The notes under the pieces were generated by a model. That model did not search any database, was not told where the DNA came from, and was given only the letters and a program-made list of their open reading frames with translations. Positions 13,601 through 24,732 of a stretch of DNA of 64,000 nucleotides are shown here, in pieces. The stretch comes from Pithys albifrons albifrons (taxonomy: Eukaryota; Chordata; Aves; Passeriformes; Thamnophilidae). A program made the translations under genes and the position numbers. Position 1 is the stretch's first letter. Every line of letters starts with the position of its first letter. Location: NCBI RefSeq assembly GCF_047495875.1, contig NC_092463.1:9496622-9560621 (forward strand), given 5' to 3'.

Positions 13601-14869
13601 CTACGTAACTGGACAGTTCTGCTCTGCCAGTTTTGTTTATACCAGAAGTTCATTCACTTGGCCTTGGCAAAGTAGTCTTACATCATGCATCATTTTAACC
13701 TTGAACTGTACTACAGGTAGGAGTTGTTCTTGATTTCTCTATATATAATGTGCATACATATCCCATGGATGCACAAAATGCAATTTCTTTTTGACTGGGA
13801 GAACAGTTTCTTTTGTCCAGTACTTGTTAGCCTGCTCATCTCTCAAAGTCTGTTGCACTCTGTGTCATCCTGTGTCAACATATGTATTTAAGTGAATGTA
13901 GCACATGCTGGAAAGCCAATCATTCTGACCAAGCATCCCCCAAAACACTTCTGTCCCTTTACTACTGCTTACCCTGTGGCTTTTAAAAATGTTTCTCTCT
14001 CCATCTCAAAATTGCTGCATCTAAAGGCTTAGCTAAGAGGAAACAACAGTTGGTAACTTCTTTCTTCATCTCCTGTTCTGCCAAAACTCATGAGTACTCT
14101 CAGGTATCTCTTGTCTGAGAGATGATCTGGATTTTGATTTTCATATGGCTAAGTAGATTCATGACCTGTCAGAATTGCACTATTGCCAAGTCCAACAGAA
14201 ATTCTGCATTGAGGGTGAATTAGAAAAATGGATGACTGGCCTTGTAGAAAGGAGTGAAGGTGACTGTAACACCCTGTGCTCCAACAATATGCTGCTAACA
14301 GAAAAGTAGGCTACACATTTAAAATCACTGGAAAGAAGTCCTCAGCTGGCCACAATCAGTTCTAGAGATAATCTTTGGTCAACATGTGCACTGGGAAAAA
14401 GAGAAATGTGCCTTTTCCCTCACCTTGAATGGAACATAATATTAAAGTTCGATAAAAAGTATGAGACTAAAGCAAAATTAGGAGAGAAAAAGATGCAGAG
14501 GTGTTCTGAGGTAGTATATGTCAGTCAATACTCTTTTCCAGTCTTCTTTTTTGTCAGCAGTCCTTTCCAAGTCTTACCACAGGTCTAATAAATAGTATGA
14601 AACATAGGTGAATACTGAGACTGGGTCAATCTTACCAGGAATCTTTAGCTGCTCACAGCTAACTGTAAAGAGTAGGGGAAGGTCCTGTCCCAGATCTCAC
14701 TATTTCCATAGTCAAGGCCATAGAGGGCCAGGAGAAGCCTTGTTTTTTGCTACTTGACCCTTAAAGCCCATGAGGTCTTGCCCATGGGAAGGACTCATCC
14801 TCAGCAATAGCTGACCAGGGGAGGGATTGGCTGGGGAGAAGCCCTGTTGAAATGGATATGGGCATCTTC
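13601..14869. other. gene-free unique sequence
   Basis: No supported gene or clear repeat. The last 200 bases before 14870 may include a further degraded upstream part of the CR1 that follows, but I cannot align it with confidence. Confidence 0.5.
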
Positions 14870-15463
14870 ATGGGCTCATGAGTCTACTGTGTGCCCAGGC
14901 AGCAAAAACAGCCATCAGCATTCAGGGCTGTATCAATAAAACGAATAAGAGATCAAGCAAAATAATTATACATTCTGCTTGGCACTTGTTAAACCACATC
15001 TAGATACTTCATCTAGTCTAGACTTCCAAATATGAAAATGGGATTGACTAACTAGCAAATTCAGGAGAGGGCCTGAGATAAGGAGATCTGAGGGACCTGG
15101 ACTTGTTCAGCCTATAAGAGATGTGGGCTTAGGGTGGCCAATAGTTACAGCCTCCTAGTAAATAAGAGAAGATCATTGAAAAGTCAGAGCCAGTGGGAGA
15201 ATGAGAAAAAAAAAACAACAACCCAGGCATACAAGGGAAATTGGCAATTGCATAGAGAGATTATAAAGGTTGCATTTAAGGAGGAACTTTTTCACCATGA
15301 TAACAGTTAAGATATAGAGATTTCTCACAGAGATTTTGCTGTCTCCATCCTTGCAGGTTTTCAAGACTTGACTGGGTAAAACCTTGAGCAACCTTCATTA
15401 TGTTGGACCAGGGATCTTCTGAGACCCTTCCCAACTCATATTATCTAGTGACTGTATGATACA
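14870..15463 (+). mobile_element. old CR1 LINE fragment, ORF2 3' part and 3'UTR
   Basis: CR1 is the dominant avian non-LTR retrotransposon. Its ORF2 encodes an endonuclease and a reverse transcriptase. Several diverged blocks of the ORF2 C-terminal coding region can be followed in order: a block reading like GAGTC..GTGTGCCCAGG near 14880, the CTGGACTTGTTCAGCCT block near 15100, a TTTTTCACCATGA block near 15287, then CTTGAGCAACC near 15384. It closes with a GGACCAGGGATCTTCTGA and CCCTTCCCAACTC tail at about 15404-15437, ending in a degraded TGTATGAT terminus. All frames are broken. Divergence looks roughly a quarter of positions by eye, so this is an old copy. It is 5'-truncated like most CR1s. 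The subfamily is not assigned. Confidence 0.8.
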
Positions 15464-15686
15464 AGTAAATCTGTTCAACTAAAAGCTCAAAATTTCTACA
15501 AAACTCTTATCTGTACCCCTGTGCATGGAGGGCTCTTTTCCAATTTTGAAAACTTACTCATTGCAGCCACCTACTCTGTTCAACTCTACTTCTTTAAAGC
15601 CTCCAAGCTTTTCAGATCCCTTCTCTTGGAATGTGCTTGTCATGGTGATGTATTCACTAACTTCTCTACTCTCCTTCTTTAAAGAC

Positions 15687-16276
15687 TGTAGTAGTTTTGG
15701 CTTTAGTCAGCATAGGTCCCGATTTAGGCCTCAGTTTTTAGCAGGTCTCAAAGGATGTGACGCAGATTAGAGGGGACAGGTATCATCTGACTTAAGCAGC
15801 CAAAGATGTATTTCATATCATCTGACATCATCAGGAAGTGTCGGGGAGTATAACAAGCAAGGGGGGAGGAGTCTTGCCCCTTTTCGGTCCATGCTTCTGA
15901 CCAGGATGGTTCCTGCTCCCTGACTGCTGATATCAGGCCTTGCTGCCGGTTCGCGCGGCTGTTTAACCAGGGACGTGAGCATATTCCTGTTAATTCCTCT
16001 TTCCCTCTTGCTGGGAGGTTTCCTTTGGGGAGGAGGTTTGGTTGGTTTGGAATTTCACTTGTTAGCTGGGGCGACCTCGGTGAGCCTGTTGTTGTTTCCT
16101 GTCACTATGTACTATTTCATATTCTGTGTTAAGCTCTCCTCTTCTCTGTATAAATATAAAAACCTCACCATATTTAAAGCCTCATTTCTGCTGTTTTCCC
16201 TCACTCTTCTGCTCTGGGAGTGGACTTTTTGACTGGGTACCAGGCAGTTGGCATTTTGCCAGCTCAAACTATAACA
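15687..16276 (+). mobile_element. 5' LTR of an endogenous retrovirus
   Basis: This 590-bp LTR starts TGTAGTAGTTTTGG and ends ACTATAACA, followed 7 bases later by a primer binding site, which fixes its 3' boundary. A TATAAAT motif lies near 16149-16155. The 3' end (CAGTTGG.ATTTTGCCAGCTCAA) closely matches the 3' end of the solo LTR at 33070-33696, so the two belong to related families. That relative has a 5-bp target duplication, a size shared by class III (ERV-L) and some other avian ERVs, so an ERV-L-like assignment is plausible but inferred. No matching 3' LTR is seen downstream in the window, so the provirus is truncated or rearranged. Confidence 0.8.
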
Positions 16277-16283
16277 TTCTTAA

Positions 16284-16301
16284 TGGTGCCGAAACCCGGG
16301 A
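16284..16301 (+). other. retroviral primer binding site, tRNA-Phe type
   Basis: The 18 bases TGGTGCCGAAACCCGGGA are exactly complementary to the 3' end of vertebrate tRNA-Phe (which ends TCCCGGGTTTCGGCACCA). They lie 7 bases after the LTR end. In a retrovirus this is where the host tRNA primes minus-strand DNA synthesis. The perfect match indicates a tRNA-Phe-primed element. Confidence 0.85.
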
Positions 16302-16530
16302 ACGACGGAAGACCTTGGCAGGTGCCCCAGAATCTTGGCAGGCTTCCCGGGAACATTGTTGTAGAAACATAGATTGATAACTGCCTTGGTTAGGTACATC
16401 CAGAAGAGAAAATGTAAACAATTCTCCCTTACTGCTGAATGCTCGTTTTCACTGTTTCACTGTCTTTGTGAGTTCAAACAGCTTGATCGGTGCCTGCTGT
16501 GAATGTAGCCACTGCAGAAAAGAGAGGCCC

Positions 16531-16746
16531 ACTTAAGCTGTTCGTGTGTGGCAAGACACAGCTGTTTGAGTTGAATCCCTGAGGACTCATCATGTGAATG
16601 CTGATGTGCCCAGGAGCCGAGTTGATGAGGAGCATCTCACCTGGACTGGCATGGGGAGGAGTTGTTCCTGGCTCGATGGGCCCATGGTGCCTCAGGCCAG
16701 GTGGATAAAGTCAAGAAGTGGATTTAACCGTGAACACTATTCTTAA
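16531..16746 (+). repeat. leader direct repeat, copy A
   Basis: This segment begins CTTAAGCTGTT and ends with GTGAACACTATTCTTA. It matches copy B at 17391-17601 along its length, including GTTTGAGTTGAATC, TGCTGATGTGCCCA, TTGTTCCTGGCTC and GTGAACACTATTCT. The copies differ at many positions and by short indels, so the duplication is not recent, or it belongs to the retroviral family rather than this locus. Confidence 0.85.
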
Positions 16747-16938
16747 GGTTATCCACAGTTGTGAAGCGTGCTTGCCATTGTGAGACCCCAGTGAATGGGG
16801 AAAAGAGGAGCTGCGGAACCCCCTGCAGAGAACCCTACAGATGTGGCGCCTGGAGCCACCACCCACAGTGCTGAGCAACCCGCAGGAGCCAGAGCTGTCG
16901 CTGGCAGGACTGCCGCCAGGGCTGCAAGCAAGCCGGGG

Positions 16939-17190
16939 GAGGCTGCGAGCCGTGAGAGGCTGTGAGCCTTGAGAGGTCACGAGCTGTGAGAGGCCATGAG
17001 CCATGAGAGGCTGCAAGCCGTGAGAGGCTGCGAGCCATGAGAGGCTGTGAGCCATGAGAGGCTGCAAGCCGTGAGAGGCTGCGAGCCATGAGAGACTGCG
17101 AGCCATGAGAGGTCACGAGCCGTGAGAGGCTGCGAGACATGAGAGGGTGTGAGCCGTGAGAGGCCGCGAGCCATGAAAGGCTGCAAGCCG
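16939..17190 (+). repeat. 17-bp minisatellite inside retroviral leader
   Basis: About 15 imperfect copies of a 17-base unit of the form CATGAGAGGCTGCGAGC. Successive CATGAGAG / CGTGAGAG starts fall 17 bases apart, for example 17053 and 17070. Because 17 is not a multiple of 3, three units make a 51-base, 17-residue super-repeat. This keeps several frames open on the minus strand and explains the long artificial reading frames there. Flanks at 16910-16938 and 17190-17240 carry looser GCCAGGGCTGCAAGC units. It is CpG-containing and GC-rich. Confidence 0.9.
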
Positions 17191-17390
17191 AGCCAGGGCT
17201 GCAAGCGAGCCAGGGCTGCGAGCCGCCAGGGCTGCTTCTGCCTCTGCTGCTTGCTTGTGCTGCTGTCGGGGCTGCTTCCGAGGCTGCCAAAGCTGTTAGG
17301 ACTGCTGTTAAGGGAGATGGGTCACATGGTGAACTGTAGTACTTCTGTGTGACCAAGGAGAAAGACATGAAGAGTAGCCTATGTAAGCTG

Positions 17391-17601
17391 TTGATGTGTG
17401 GTGGGACACTGTGGTTTGAGTTGAATCTTTGAAAACCCATCGTGTGAGTGCTGATGTGCCCAAGAGCTGAGCCGATGAAGAACATCACACCCTGGACTGG
17501 CTGGGGGAGGGTTGTTCCTGGCTCAATGGGCCTATGATGCCTCAGACCACCTGTAGGTGGATGAGGCCAAGGAGTGGATTTGACTGTGAACACTATTCTA
17601 A
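17391..17601 (+). repeat. leader direct repeat, copy B
   Basis: This is the second copy of the segment at 16531-16746. It lies downstream of the minisatellite and ends GTGAACACTATTCTAA. It includes a short insertion (ACCTGTAG near 17550) relative to copy A. Both copies keep the same orientation. Confidence 0.85.
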
Positions 17602-19019
17602 CCCCAGTGGGAAACTAGAGACTCCTAAAGAGGATGGTAACCCTAGTGAAAGACATGAATCATCAGATAAGATGACCTGAGTTGAACTGCTTTGTTCCCG
17701 TCTGAAATATCTACCCCATCCTAATGGACTCTTAGCCACATTATGGAGGGGTGGAAAACAGCCCTGGAAAAATAAAGAGTGTTTAAGCATGAGAACTTAA
17801 TCTTAATCTTGTAGGGATTTCTCAGAACTGCAATATTTTCTGAAATCTGCTCTGGTTATACTCACAATTTGCTCACTTCTGCACAGTTCATGGAGGTATT
17901 GTTTTCATTAAACTTTACTGTGTGTCCCTTCCCTGGAGAGTTCCAGTACATGACCTGGATGCCATTGGACTTGGAAACAGAAATGCATTTCACCTTACAT
18001 CTGATGGAGAACTGAAAGACTGAAGATTAATTTAAACAAACTATTTTTTAGTGCTTCACAAATTGTTCCTACGCAAACAAAACAAAAAGTCTGTGAATTG
18101 CTTTTGTCTTCTAATTTTTATTACACATTATGAAAGAGTTCAGGAACAGTCAGTAAGTTGAACTAGAACCAATTCTCATCTGTTGTTATGGTTACCAGGA
18201 GTAGAAAATAATTTCCTGTAATTTATCTTAAGATCATTTATGTCAGATACAAACACAGATTAAGCGGAATACCACGGTAATTTCTTCTTCAATTGTGTTA
18301 GGAACCATAAGACATTCATTTTTACTTCATAAATAAGGGTTACAGTGTGTCATGCTCAGTCAAAGAAGATAAAATGAATCTAATTAAGTGCCATCAGAAG
18401 ATCACTTTGCTGTTTTTATTGCAGCAATAAAAGTGCCCTTACCTTCTTATTCTTAGAGAAATGGCAGAGATTATTATGGAAATATGATGAGATCAAGTAA
18501 GTCTTGCTTGACCTAGACTTGGATACAACAATATCCTTGTGTCAGTGATTGTTGAAGTGAATAAGCAGTTTACAAAATCTGATGGGCTAAAGCTCATAAG
18601 AGATGCACTTCCTTTATTAGAATGAATGAAACCGTATGTAAGCCTCAGACAGGTCTTGCTTATTGGGTTTTATATAAACAATATCATCTTTTTATTGATC
18701 TATAGGCCTCAGTGGTGATGATGGCAAACCAGGTTTTCAGATTGATGACTGTGGATCCCTTATGTTGACTCGTTGATTTGTGCAAACTGAAAAGAACCAT
18801 TTAGCATTAGCGGTATGTGTATACCAGCATAATAATCTGGATGTTGCTTCAGGGCACAGAAGAGCTCTGCATGGAAATAAGAACAGCGGAGAGCCCTGAA
18901 AGAGCACAGGTTAAATGTAAGGCTGTTAAACAATATCTTGAAGACATTTCTATCAAGTTGTCAGAGTCTTTAAAATACTAGCAGGGATTTAAAAAAAATA
19001 ACTGAAGTCTGTGAAAAAT

Positions 19020-19049
19020 CTCCTCTAAACTACATGAAGTTTAGAGGAG
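19020..19049. repeat. perfect 12-bp stem hairpin
   Basis: Arms 19020-19031 (CTCCTCTAAACT) and 19038-19049 (AGTTTAGAGGAG) are exact inverted copies around a 6-base loop (ACATGA). There is no T run after it to suggest a terminator and no matching transposon ends nearby. Confidence 0.85.
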
Positions 19050-20616
19050 TCTCACTGCCTGTGAAATAAATGAGAGTTCAGGTGATATATGGTAATAACA
19101 CATGGCCCATATGTTTGGAAATTTTATGGAGATTAAATCCAGCCTCCTATGTGTACCAGAAACTCTGGCCACAGTGGTGCCATGAGCTCCAGACCCACAT
19201 GGCCTTGTACCACATGGGTTTTACGTGAGGGAGTCAGTCCGCTCTCTCCAATGCGCTCTCTGATGCACAAGAATGGCCTGAAGCAGTGGGACCCTCCACT
19301 GCTGCCCACCAGCACTAGGCAGGGAGCCACAACTCTGCAGTAAATGGGATTCCAGGACAGGGATCAAAAGTAGATGACAACTGCACAGCATGTCCTTTCT
19401 GAATAATTTGGATGATGATGCTTTCACTGAGATGTGCTGCAGAAAGGATTGATTTTTTTTTCACATCCAGTGTGGTGGGGTTAATTTCAGAAAATTTTCA
19501 GAAGTTTGACTTCTTCAGTTTCCTTGGTAGAACTTTGATAATTTTCTTCTGCAGTCAAGTGCGAAAAGCAAACCTTCCACTAACACACATTTTCAATAAA
19601 ATTCTTGATCTAGTCTTAATAAAAGCGAACTTCTGCCTTAGATTGACCAGGTGAGTCCCTTCTGTTTGTGAAAAGTTTGTAAAATGATTTAGAAAATTAC
19701 TTGATCACAATCCAGTCACCTCCCACTCAGTTCCTCAGGTGGAGGAGGCTGAACATGGTGCCACCACTGCTTTCTCTTCCTTCTTCCCACCATCCTTTGC
19801 CCTCCTGGGGCTATAGAACTATGGTGATTGTTGTGGGCTGCATGTGCATGGTCTCAGCTAGCTGGTTCAAGGGCCATGTCCACGATCTTTCTACATACCT
19901 GATGCTCACCTGACACCTTTAGAAGAGAGGGGACAGGGCAGCCAGGCTTGCAAGGCACAGCCATGACAACCTCTAACCATTGACATAACCCGCATGACCA
20001 GTGCTGGGGCTCCTCTGTTCCTTATTTATTACCAGCTGAGAGTGCCAGCAGGTGAGGTATTTACAGATGCATCAGTACAACAAAAGAAATTGACCCTTGC
20101 CAGGAAAAGAAGTAATGTCTGTCCTATTTCAAACCTACTGTTTGCTGCTTTCTGCTGGTCAGAATCTCATCTGCAGTGTTTGAAAACTGAAGTGAGATGA
20201 TAAAATAGACCAGAACTCCATCTCTGGGACATGCTTTAGGGCTTTAACTAAGGCTTGATTAAGCAGAGTTTGGAAGGCGCCTTTGGTCCTCTGTGAGCTC
20301 TCAAGGGTGTGATTGTCTGCCTTTTTGATCAAGAAATTTATTGCCAAGAGGTCAAATTCCTCTACTATATACCTTCAGTGGGACAATTATCCCTCTACCA
20401 GGACAGGGGACCACAGACTGCTGCATTTGCTAGAGGGAATCTGTAGGTTTTGTCACAAGACAAATAAAGACAACTTTAAGTAAATCTTGGCAAAAAACCA
20501 ACAAACCAATCAACCAAAATACAAAACACTCTCTGAAATGAATGTTACCTAAGCAGAGAGAAAAATCCCACAAACACACAAACATGGTGAATGAGAGAAT
20601 TACCTTAATGCATGCA

Positions 20617-20643
20617 TATACACACACACACACATATACATAT
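20617..20643 (+). repeat. (CA)n microsatellite
   Basis: A short CA dinucleotide run bordered by TATA steps, reading TATACACACACACACACATATACATAT across its length. It is a typical vertebrate microsatellite, short enough to have low mutability. Confidence 0.85.
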
Positions 20644-21062
20644 TTCCTATGGGTACTGGAATTACTCTGATCTGAACCTTTGTATAAAATAATTTTTCTG
20701 TAATGATACCTTTGTACAGCACATTTTTGAAAATCCATACGACTGGTTCTGCTTTAGAAAAGACTCTGCATCTTTCTGTGTGCCTCATGCTACATATTTT
20801 TAGTGCTTTCAGGACTGCAATGAAAGACCATTCCTTCTTTTCATATGAAGACAGTGTATTGTGGCACACAGGATTAAATGGGCTCCAAGTCTTATTTTAT
20901 TGGGTAGCCAGCTGTCAGTTTGAGCAGTGCCTAGAGTGCAATCAATAGAAGGTACAGAATGCTGCTGGAATGGTAAATATGACTGAATTACTAGCATGGT
21001 AAAAACAGCTAAATGCTGTGACCCCACTAAATGACTCTGGGAAATTTCTTACTCAGAGTAAG

Positions 21063-21652
21063 TGTGCTGATTTTGGCTGGGGTAGAGTTAATTTTCTTCC
21101 CAGTGGCTAGTATGGGGCTGTGGGTTTGGTTTGTGCTGAACACAGGGTTGATAATATAGAGATGTTTTTGTTATTGCTGAGCAAAGCTTACACAGACCCA
21201 AGGCCTTTTCTGCTTTCTGTAAGCAAGGAAGTTGGGGATGCATGAGAAGTTGGGAGGAGACACAGCCCAGACAGGTGACTCAAATTAAGCAAAGGGATAT
21301 TCCAGACTGCATGACACCATACGACATCACACCTAGTATATAAAGTGAGGGTAAGAAAGAGGAAGGGGAGGATTTTTGGAGTGATGGTGTTTGTCTTTCC
21401 AAATATCCATTATGTGTGATGGGGCTCTGCTCTCCTGGAGATGTCCAAACACCTGCCCGCCCATGGGAAGCAGTGAATGAATTCCTTGTTTTACTTTGAT
21501 TTTTGTGTATGGCTTTTGCTATTATGTTTTCTTTATCTCAACCCATGAGTTTTCTACCTTTCACCCTTCTAATTCTCTCTCTGATCCTACTCTTGGGTGA
21601 GTGAATGAGCAGCTGTGTGGGGCTTTATTGCTAGCTGGGGTTAAATCACAGT
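21063..21652 (+). mobile_element. solo LTR of an endogenous retrovirus
   Basis: It begins TGTGCTGATTTTGGCTGGGG, carries TATATAA near 21337-21343, and finishes TAGCTGGGGTTAAATCACA (21650), a common avian LTR ending. The six bases before it (AGTAAG, 21057-21062) recur at 21653-21658. If these are the target duplication, the element ends two bases after the CA and the 6-bp size fits a class II (ERV-K-like) integrase. No primer binding site follows and no second LTR is seen, so it looks like a solo LTR left by recombination. A truncated relative starts at 54675. Confidence 0.75.
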
Positions 21653-24600
21653 AGTAAGTAGCCCATTTCAACAGTTTCTCCATGCAAGAGAGAGTAGGTC
21701 TACAAGTTTACATTTTTGTATGAACTTAGGGCCCAGGTAGAAACAGCTCACTCAGGAGAATGCTGTCCTTGCCATTTTTACTTTAGGTGATCTAGCAGAG
21801 ATGTAAAGCACCACGACAATACAGTAATGCTAATTTATTTAATTTCCTGAGCTGGAAGTGACAACGAGCCAGTGCATGCTCTCCAGCTCACATGAAAGCT
21901 GATGTGTAAGTTGCAAAATTCAAAGTATTGTCAAGGAGACCACACTTGCATGGAGTCAATCCATCTCAAATGAAGGCTTATGAAATCCTTAACCTGCTTC
22001 ACTAAATGACATTTCAATGCTAATAAGGAGTGAGGAAATGAGGTGAAATATTTAAGTCAAACATATTGTAGCTACAATTGCTGAGCCAGATCCACTGATA
22101 TAAACCCTGTTGAAGCACATACAAGCATCAGCTAGGAATATGCCCCTTAGCACTGTGCCATTAAAGTTCATGAGAGTGGGAGTTAACAAAGGCAGTTTAA
22201 AGTGTATTGGAAAATGATTTTTCATTCCATTTTAAAAACTCATTTCATGCATTGTTGTGTCATCTACCTTTAAAATTACAGTACAAGCAGAAAGACTGAA
22301 ATGTGATACCGATCTTTTAAATCATAATCCCCAGGGCAGAAGTACATGATTGACCTGTAGTTATTTGTTAGATCTTTCTAGGCCATTCAGCACAATAGTA
22401 TGCAGGAGAGTCATATGAGTACCCATATAACGAGTAAAAGGTATTTGATTGAGAACTATATTAGAGCGAATAAATAACAGTGAGACGGCTCACGCTGTGA
22501 AGTTGTGACTGGAACTTAAATAGCCATTTCTGTTGCCTTGATGTAATTGGTGACCTACTGGAGCCAGCTCTTTGTTGGTAATCTATATCAGTGCTTGGAC
22601 AATAGTACCTCTCAATTCATCATTTCCCAAGAGATTTAAAGCAGTCATAGAAACATTTTCTTTTGCTGCATGCCATTTATTACTTTGAAGGATGAAGCAG
22701 TCTCTTCTAAACACCCACTGTGCATTAAATACTACAAATTAAAATAAACTACTCCCTACCTAAATAAAACAGTTGCCACAAGGGCAGGCTGGTATCAGCT
22801 TATTTTTTAACATTTTTCTCAATTAAGGGGCAAGCCTTTAGTAACTGGAATATAACACAATATTGCTTCTTATTCTCAGAAAATATATGTATTCATATTT
22901 TAAAAAAACAATTCCTGAAAATGAGAATTAATTGTATTCCAATATGGATAGTGGATGGGGAACACTATACAACTTCTCATGCCTAGCTTTATTACTTAAT
23001 CATATTGGCTGAGCTGGAAATGCCTCTTGTGTATGTATTCAAGATGATTAGACTTGCAGCAAGATATTGACTGGAAAATTTACAATTTATGAGAAATGAG
23101 CTTTTGCTGATTTCCTTTTCCTTGTAAATGAACAGAGAGAACTGGCCCATTCTGTCTGAATTTCTCTGTTGCTGTTCATATCAAATGGTGGGGAAGATGT
23201 CATAAGCCATGAATTTAACTGTTAACCTAAGGCTTCTTTACAGTGTAAAACTTTTCTCCCTTCCATCCACATATATGCAATTTATTTCACTAGGAACAAA
23301 AGCAAATCCTGCTTGAGAGTTTTCTGTCTATGTCCAGAGTCTGTTACTTTGATCAAACTTCTGGATTCAAGCCATACTTTGGTATTCTGCAAGGTCTAGC
23401 CTGCATGAACCACAATAAACTCTTTTTGGTTTTTTGTACTAAAGACTGTCTGATTCAATTCCTGATATCCCTCATTGTCTTCCCTTGGAAACAGACTGAT
23501 CTTTTAGGAGGGTTAGTGACTTTCGATTACATTGTCATCTTTTAAATTTGACTTTAAATTTAGCTATGCTGTCCTGTGGAGTTTCAGAGACAAGATGGGA
23601 AGCACAGACAGGGAACACCAGTCCTTGCCTTGCAGTGACCTGCTCTATGCCAGAGAAGCATGGAGCATACGAGCACGACTCTTGTGCATTCACGCACCCA
23701 CTTGCCACTGACATCAGCTGGGCTGTCATGACCAATGTCCTTGGGAGTCAGGAGCTCAAAACCTGTGCATGAGTGGTTTGCATTGCTCCCCTCATGAGTC
23801 ACTGCAGAAAATGAAATGGTTGCCAGCTGCCTAGAACAGTCATAGTGGCTTGGAGGCAGGTGTGTTTGTACTGGGGACAAGATGATGTGAAGCATCTCTA
23901 TGTGACATTCACAGCTGGCTCCATTTCCATTCCTGTGTCTGGCACAAGCAGCACAAACAGCAGGGATTTTTTATTTCCTTTTTGACTCTTTCTGACGAAT
24001 ATTTTCTGTAAAGATACTTGGAGTTTTTCTGTCCTGTAAGATGTTTTGAAAAAAACACCTACACTTAAGCTCTCCATGTATCCAACAGCACCAAACATCT
24101 CATTAAATCCCTGCCAAAACTATTTATTACACAGAAAATACATGCTTTCCCTATGAAACACGTAATATAGCAAGCACTAGCAAGCATACACACACTACAA
24201 TAAGCCTGAGTTGATATTCTGAAATGTCAACTTTTATGCTTATCTGCTATTACATAGGATTGTAGCTGATAGCCACAGCTGAAGCTGAGTTTCAAGGAAT
24301 GAAGTACTGCACTGGAACAAATAGCAAGAATACAATCTGGCTTGGAATTCAGAGGGAAAACTAAGGCATGTTAGGATGAGGTGTCCTGCCTTAAGGCAGA
24401 GCAGGACACTGGCAATAATGGAAACTGAGCATAGTCATGCCAGCTCCCCATTCTGTGCTGTGATGAACTCAACCTCAACTTTTACTTTATGTGTCTCAGA
24501 ATCCTGCATAGATCTGTATAATTCTCACTGCAAGCACAGCAAGGAGGAAAGCTCCATGCTTGCATGTCTCCAGGATGAATCTCTGCCTCAAGAGAACAAA

Positions 24601-24654
24601 TGTGTTAGGCAGAATTAGGATTGGATTTCTTTGCTATGGGATTTCTGCTTTTAT

Positions 24655-24732
24655 TTGTTTTGTTGGGGTTTTTTTTTGTTTGGTTGGGTTTTTGTTTGTT
24701 TGTTTTTGTTGTTGGTGGTGGGTTTTTTAATG
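24655..24732 (+). repeat. T/G-rich low-complexity tract
   Basis: An irregular run of GTTT, GGTT and T stretches, about 75 bases. It may descend from a (TTTG)n microsatellite. The strand asymmetry (almost no C or A) is striking, but there is no associated element. Confidence 0.8.

Larger units (their letters stand above)
16302..17601 (+). mobile_element. endogenous retrovirus leader / start of internal region, degenerate
   Basis: This is the sequence following the primer binding site. It is GC-richer than its surroundings. It contains a segment of about 215 bp present twice (16531-16746 and 17391-17601) with a 17-bp minisatellite between. I recognise no intact gag, pol or env coding region. 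The long minus-strand frames here (252 and 131 codons) are products of the tandem repeat read antisense. The 3' limit is uncertain: the element could continue to about 17790, after which sequence looks like ordinary AT-rich flank. It is a broken, non-coding relic. Confidence 0.65.
17602..21062. other. mostly unique sequence after the ERV
   Basis: The first 190 bases may still be retroviral, since GACCCCAGTGAATGGGG after copy A resembles AACCCCAGTGGGAAA after copy B. The rest is AT-rich and has no supported gene. A 12-bp perfect hairpin at 19020-19049 and a CA microsatellite at 20617-20643 are listed separately. A GC-richer patch at 19150-19340 has opposing short open frames but nothing recognisable. 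Confidence 0.5.

Noticed and set aside
16835..17593. 252-codon minus-strand open frame with SLSRLAASHGSQPLM-like periodicity
   Set aside because: It is the antisense reading of the 17-bp minisatellite and the duplicated leader. The periodicity of 17 residues is exactly three DNA units, and no start context or domain supports a gene.
20617..20643. Origin-like or regulatory reading of the CA/TA run
   Set aside because: It is an ordinary short microsatellite with no accompanying motif.
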